A DNA stretch of 21,672 nt from Conidiobolus incongruus B7586 (lineage: Eukaryota > Entomophthoromycota > Entomophthoromycetes > Entomophthorales > Conidiobolaceae), in assembly GCA_000697335.1 (NCBI GenBank), contig JNEM01007870.1:1-21672 (forward strand), given 5' to 3'. This document shows positions 18,301-21,672 of the stretch, in pieces. The stretch's first letter is position 1, and each line of letters opens with the position of its first letter. Made by a program: the position numbers and the translations under genes. Below the pieces are notes generated by a model. That model worked only from the letters and a program-made list of their open reading frames with translations. It was not told the DNA's origin and searched no databases.

Positions 18301-21300
18301 ATCTTTTTCAAGATTGAGAAATCGATTGAAATGATATTCGGGCATAGAAATGAGCTTATTTACAAACTCACATGACTTGCCATCATTCTTGGGAAGGGCC
18401 AGCTTAGGAATAGTATTACTTTGATTTATGATAGTAGGTAACATCATGATCGATGCCATACCAGAGCCTATTGAACTCTCGATTGGAGATAATGATCGAG
18501 AAGAGAACGAATTGTAGTAAAATAAGAAGTCGCTGAGAGCACAATCGCAGTCATCATTGGAACTTGTTTCGCTGGATGATTGAAAATTGGTTTCAAACCA
18601 TTTCTGGAAGCTACTCTTAACTTCAGGACCAGTCAATGGATTGAGGTATTCTAACAAATTCTGCTTAATATAGGACATAATGACTACAGGGTACTGAATG
18701 AATGATGGTAAAGGAATTTTAATGTTCTTAGTAGGGGGTCGATGGAGGGGAAATATAAACTGTGTATCTGCTTTGGTGAGTTTGAGAGTTGCATTACGTG
18801 ATAGAAAAGATGATATTAAACTCAATGTAATATGGTTATCTAATCGATTGCTAATAAGTTCGATTAAATCTTCAGTAATTTCAGTACCAGGATGTTGAAT
18901 ACCATAAATTTCCATAATAAGTTCACGGCCCTCGATTGATTGTTTTCCAGTCACTGGTTGGGTGAATGGAAGACGCCTCGAGTTGCTTGGAGAGGGAGGA
19001 ATTGAAGTGACCGGACTAACTGTAGAGTGTGTGTGATGGCCAAGAGTTTCATCATATCCAGTATGGACACTCTCTGCAGGTTCTGATATCATACTCGGTT
19101 GTCTCACAGAGTTTTCCTCTGCTTCTTCAGTTGATCTCTCTTCTTCACTTAATAGAACATAGAATATTGATGATTTTTCAGCAATAACAAACATATTTCT
19201 ACGGTTAGAGACTGAAAAAGGGAGGAAAACTTTGTCAATGATTCCATTTAATGCTTGAAAAGGTGAAAGTCGCCAATGAAGTGGAAATGTGTGTCTCAAT
19301 ACCATAGGACACTGAAATTGGCCTGGAATGAAAGGATGTGTGAGTGGATAATGGTTTTTGATTTCTTGAATGAAAGTAGAAAGATTAACATTGTCATGTT
19401 GTACTGCAACCGAGTATTCTTCATCTAAATCGTCAGAATCATCATCATCGTCATATTCGTTTGGTACAAGTGGTGGAGCCAAGAGATATCGATTACATTC
19501 CCTGGTTTCATTGAGTTCTTCAAGAAGTACTTGTTGATTAACGTGGGTTAAAGTAGTGGCAATATAATTTCTAATCAGAAGCAAAACTTTGTGTTGATCT
19601 TCAATTGATGCAGTTAACGAAAAGAAATAAATTAATAAGTCTTCTCCTCTAGGATAAATCAATAGCCAGAAAGGTTGAATTGGAATATTTGGGTAATCAA
19701 TATCAGTATCACCATCATAATTTTCAGTATTTTGGTGTGGATAACAGTCAATGACACTATTTTTACAGAACCTGAGTCCTGTATTGATTAGTTTGTCATT
19801 CACTTTAAAAGTTTCTGGAATTTGTTTTAAAAATACATGGAAATATGGTCCAACCTTTTTAGCTCGGAATTGGTCAATGTTCAATCGTTGTAACGCCTGG
19901 TTAAAGAGAGCTATACCCCTTTCTTTTCTTACAAAGGAAAGTGGCATACGGAAAAATGCAGGAGACTCGAGAGATTCATGCTTAGTATCCAAAGCTGTAT
20001 GAACGAATTTAAGGACACCAAGTCCAAGCGGGCGCCAGCTAAGAAGTTCTTGGAGCATTTCTTGTTTCATGAACCAATCGAGCTGTGCACTGCAACACTC
20101 AAGGATGTGATTATAATATACATCATTTAGGGGCTCTTTTGGAAGCTCTGGAGAATCGGTGTTGAAATCGCGGATTTTACTTGTTGGTTCAAGTTTTTTA
20201 TTCATTTGAATTATCGAGTCTAAACTAGTTGGGATATGAAGATTCATCTTTAACTGAGCCTCTAAGTCATTTGGTGAATTGAAGGATAAAAAGTCATTGT
20301 CTAAATAATTATCAGGAATTTGGTTTTGTTTAGAACCAGACCAATCAATATCAATATCGAGAGGTATACTATTTAAATTCTTGTCCAATTTTTCTACATT
20401 ACCGTCAGTTTGGTTATCGATATATGTTACATTTTGCCTAAAATCAAAAGTCATAAAAATAGGATGTTTTGCTTTATCAAAAATATCCAATAGCCTTGAA
20501 ACACCTTGTTCTTGATCATCCAATGGATTGTGATAGTAAACCGAGCTGGTTTCATCATCAGTGTTTGATTTGACTGAGCTAAAGCACCAACCCAGTGTTT
20601 GCTGGAACCTTTTATTAATTTGATTCTTAGACCAATAATGAGTTATGGTTGCGGCATTTGTTTGATTTTTACTAAAGAATTTTTTAAACAATAAAAATGT
20701 CGTCATGTTGATTTCCATTGTTATTGAATCACAAAGTAATAAAAGCTTATCAATGTCATTACTTTTCAATGGTTGGTTTTGCAAACATGTTGCATACAAG
20801 GTTTGAATGTAAGTACGATTCATAATGACGTCAAAGATATTGTGTAATTTGTGCAACCAATCGCAAACTACAGGTTGAGGCTTAGACCAGTCTGTCCAAA
20901 CTTCGGCACGGTCTGGAAGAGCAAGGGTGGATGGAGAATTCTCTTTACGCGGAGGATACATTCTTGTATACAAACTACATTCACCAAGCTGTACAAGCTT
21001 CTCTCCAGAGTGATCAACATTTAATCTAAATCGATGCTCGAGGTCCTCTCTAATAACCTCAAAGGACCATAATTCAACACTGATGAGATCGGAAGTAGAA
21101 ATTAGCTTATTTTTAAATAACATAAGGAGATCCATAACACTTGGTACAAAAATCAACGTAAAATAATTACTTGAAATAAGCTTGGCGTAACCCCAGTTCA
21201 GAGATGCCATTTCAGGAATGAGGTGATAGTCAGGATTGAATTTCTTGAGAGGGATGCGACAAGGGTCATCAGGAGTTCCAAAAGCAATGTGATCAGAAAT

Positions 21301-21672
21301 TTGCAAGATGGCTTCTTCTGTAAAAAACTGAAAGTAGATATAAGTTAATACAAACGAATCAAAGCCCTGAAGTTGTTCTTCTGTTAAAGTAGGATATAAC
21401 TCCAACTTGACTAAGCTTTCATCAGAGTTCGTTGATGCAGTAGGTCTAATATTGAAAAATCGTTTTGTTTCAAAGAAACTAATATCTGCTGAGTAATCTT
21501 TTTGCGAAGTAGATTGTTCATCGATTAAAAGAGGTTTGGGGAAGATATAAGAAGATGAAAGCACAACACTGGGAAGCAATAAGGATCTCAATGGAACTCT
21601 CTGAGTGATCTCATTGAGTTCACTCAAACAAGTGTTTTCTCGACACCATGAATGCACCAAATCAAATGTGAG
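15313..21672 (-). CDS. SZT2: SZT2-like protein (KICSTOR scaffold), C-terminal 2119 residues
   Basis: Open to the right edge of the window, so the N-terminus is missing; the stop at 15313-15315 is present. Human SZT2 (about 3375 aa) is the scaffold that holds the KICSTOR complex with GATOR1 at the lysosome, where it restrains TORC1 when nutrients are low. Matches in order, from my memory of the human protein: WGYAKLISSNYFTLIFVPS (near 21120-21190) with YARLVNPQHVFLTFLPA; a segment ending MEINMTTFLLF (near 20700) with LLQEIDITPFLL; VNQQVLLEELNETRECN (near 19500-19550) with VNQRLLLQDLHDSHVCN; FIPGQFQCP and FSVSNRRNMFV (19190-19340) with FVPGHFSCD and FSVVNRKNMFV; EITEDLIELISNRLD with EITDELVRVLCRRLD (near 18850). 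An acidic run (DDDDDSDDLDEE, near 19430) and Ser-rich linkers look disordered. No intron is visible in 6.36 kb. The promoter lies outside the window. Confidence 0.88.
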   Translation of the reverse strand, partial: LTFDLVHSWCRENTCLSELNEITQRVPLRSLLLPSVVLSSSYIFPKPLLIDEQSTSQKDYSADISFFETKRFFNIRPTASTNSDESLVKLELYPTLTEEQLQGFDSFVLTYIYFQFFTEEAILQISDHIAFGTPDDPCRIPLKKFNPDYHLIPEMASLNWGYAKLISSNYFTLIFVPSVMDLLMLFKNKLISTSDLISVELWSFEVIREDLEHRFRLNVDHSGEKLVQLGECSLYTRMYPPRKENSPSTLALPDRAEVWTDWSKPQPVVCDWLHKLHNIFDVIMNRTYIQTLYATCLQNQPLKSNDIDKLLLLCDSITMEINMTTFLLFKKFFSKNQTNAATITHYWSKNQINKRFQQTLGWCFSSVKSNTDDETSSVYYHNPLDDQEQGVSRLLDIFDKAKHPIFMTFDFRQNVTYIDNQTDGNVEKLDKNLNSIPLDIDIDWSGSKQNQIPDNYLDNDFLSFNSPNDLEAQLKMNLHIPTSLDSIIQMNKKLEPTSKIRDFNTDSPELPKEPLNDVYYNHILECCSAQLDWFMKQEMLQELLSWRPLGLGVLKFVHTALDTKHESLESPAFFRMPLSFVRKERGIALFNQALQRLNIDQFRAKKVGPYFHVFLKQIPETFKVNDKLINTGLRFCKNSVIDCYPHQNTENYDGDTDIDYPNIPIQPFWLLIYPRGEDLLIYFFSLTASIEDQHKVLLLIRNYIATTLTHVNQQVLLEELNETRECNRYLLAPPLVPNEYDDDDDSDDLDEEYSVAVQHDNVNLSTFIQEIKNHYPLTHPFIPGQFQCPMVLRHTFPLHWRLSPFQALNGIIDKVFLPFSVSNRRNMFVIAEKSSIFYVLLSEEERSTEEAEENSVRQPSMISEPAESVHTGYDETLGHHTHSTVSPVTSIPPSPSNSRRLPFTQPVTGKQSIEGRELIMEIYGIQHPGTEITEDLIELISNRLDNHITLSLISSFLSRNATLKLTKADTQFIFPLHRPPTKNIKIPLPSFIQYPVVIMSYIKQNLLEYLNPLTGPEVKSSFQKWFETNFQSSSETSSNDDCDCALSDFLFYYNSFSSRSLSPIESSIGSGMASIMMLPTIINQSNTIPKLALPKNDGKSCEFVNKLISMPEYHFNRFLNLEKDEVEFSDFAINFKIWTMGSVDPEMMISQLQKSIKQSIHDYIVDKFIQSLEKEYSIKLKKDTHQTPTLETNELDIEIMSRISDDGASTIYHENYFSDTPNDFDQPIDLNPLLFKPVPKIIDYSSKSQNVSSRSLSIFGKFSLGQQTSIIGHIYEWLSDLHHMMIPAIFELKPLENDFNLDYPEPISPIRLNSSNYIHPKVTQSGRFLLCSGLKELIPKLFFNKPNHLFHQYPEYTPTRRSSSEETGSIKSGFAKISSSFPRNKDDLTVYSPINLLHHCSKVQSIQIEPYRHVYLQVEINYCSIKIYSYNIEKQIIDQLYLMLQKIVAWINTRQTALDFILLQKLGLFHTPLNLDALSTLNLHAHDNESKMILMNSLIQHRYPSHSLLTSQAPNALNSSDSRARISESALMNITDLSNFGSINKSHNLSEDIMKKVSNTDLRKVLIEIIPSNTQNYSQESTIYDPLQFHGHDFLNLLNHDESSEHNSENSAIATTNVLLDLIPLAKDHVLTTSFPSNQITNFLNHCHYIHFCRIPLFRFKLDNKSSNSDWLFKSEQLAQPNFYEWYSDVASQILKEYSMYLMSLDMIHVPLKNETSFTARLDQTTVTSQGTLTPDIVLTPGYYVKSINGALIIAKILVQNQFFKVDVYSNLSTCEKSKLTATFERISIAISDLNNKSHAHSFTFDYHVRYLQRWMDGELRSMPPLNPLVILQALYKSPLQPGKYCHNSLIHNLYTPPKPFSIRDLYLYITKSPQRYGLKNLYYENKCIGFYANMNYPPNYRQTLVFYIQQAPNSTSQYQLFYYVLHVNIVNHYPTFVESVHDPAATLNPAHIDQFIVDKLDEVLEFHRKDTIWRSFQSESYELQATDLDTFRTEFYHIDLKLIEPTFSEITENTSISWSEVINSLKRAFSRSHRELWLDNDRHLILLNPYDSHFMIYFKFMYDSPNDSHRPPNQIEVSAISRDPRDDLAKVESEHATMVLRSVLYYMWTTLFGPVTDT

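Noticed and set aside
18115-18375. Plus-strand frames opposite the SZT2-like gene (18115-18375, 18698-18898, 19751-20002)
   Set aside because: Antisense shadows of a long conserved coding frame, with no recognisable product.

Overview
The window is AT-rich nuclear DNA from a microbial eukaryote. The xanthine dehydrogenase gene is cut by ten introns of only 47-64 bp, with GTAAGT-like donors and TTTAG-like acceptors. Intergenic DNA is strongly AT-rich, and the proteins lack the Asn/Gln runs of dictyostelids. My best inference is an early-diverging fungus, possibly Zoopagomycota/Entomophthoromycotina-like. This is not proven, and other AT-rich protists remain possible.

Layout. 1-2942: AT-rich DNA with no confident gene; two less AT-biased islands may be short spliced remnants. 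2943-4277 (+): intronless gene for a secreted FAD-dependent amine-oxidase-type oxidoreductase. 4468-5744: strongly decayed mariner-type DNA transposon fossil. 5770-6398 (+): decayed, 5'-truncated second copy of the oxidoreductase gene. 6399-8313: AT-rich spacer. 8314-12822 (-): complete xanthine dehydrogenase gene of 11 exons (1322 aa), with a TATA/CCAAT pair and a cluster of four GATA-factor motifs upstream. 12823-14745: long spacer. 14746-14829 (-): tRNA-Leu(UAA). 15313-21672 (-): 3' part (2119 codons, no visible intron) of a very large gene recognised as SZT2, the scaffold of the KICSTOR complex; it runs off the right edge.

The genes do not form an operon or an evident pathway. XDH belongs to purine catabolism and nitrogen scavenging. 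SZT2 is a nutrient-signalling factor upstream of TORC1. The secreted flavoprotein has an unknown substrate. No new multi-gene system is evident. The points most worth following are the SZT2 orthologue in a probable fungus, the contrast between the mutational patterns of the transposon and the adjacent pseudogene, and the GATA cluster at XDH.
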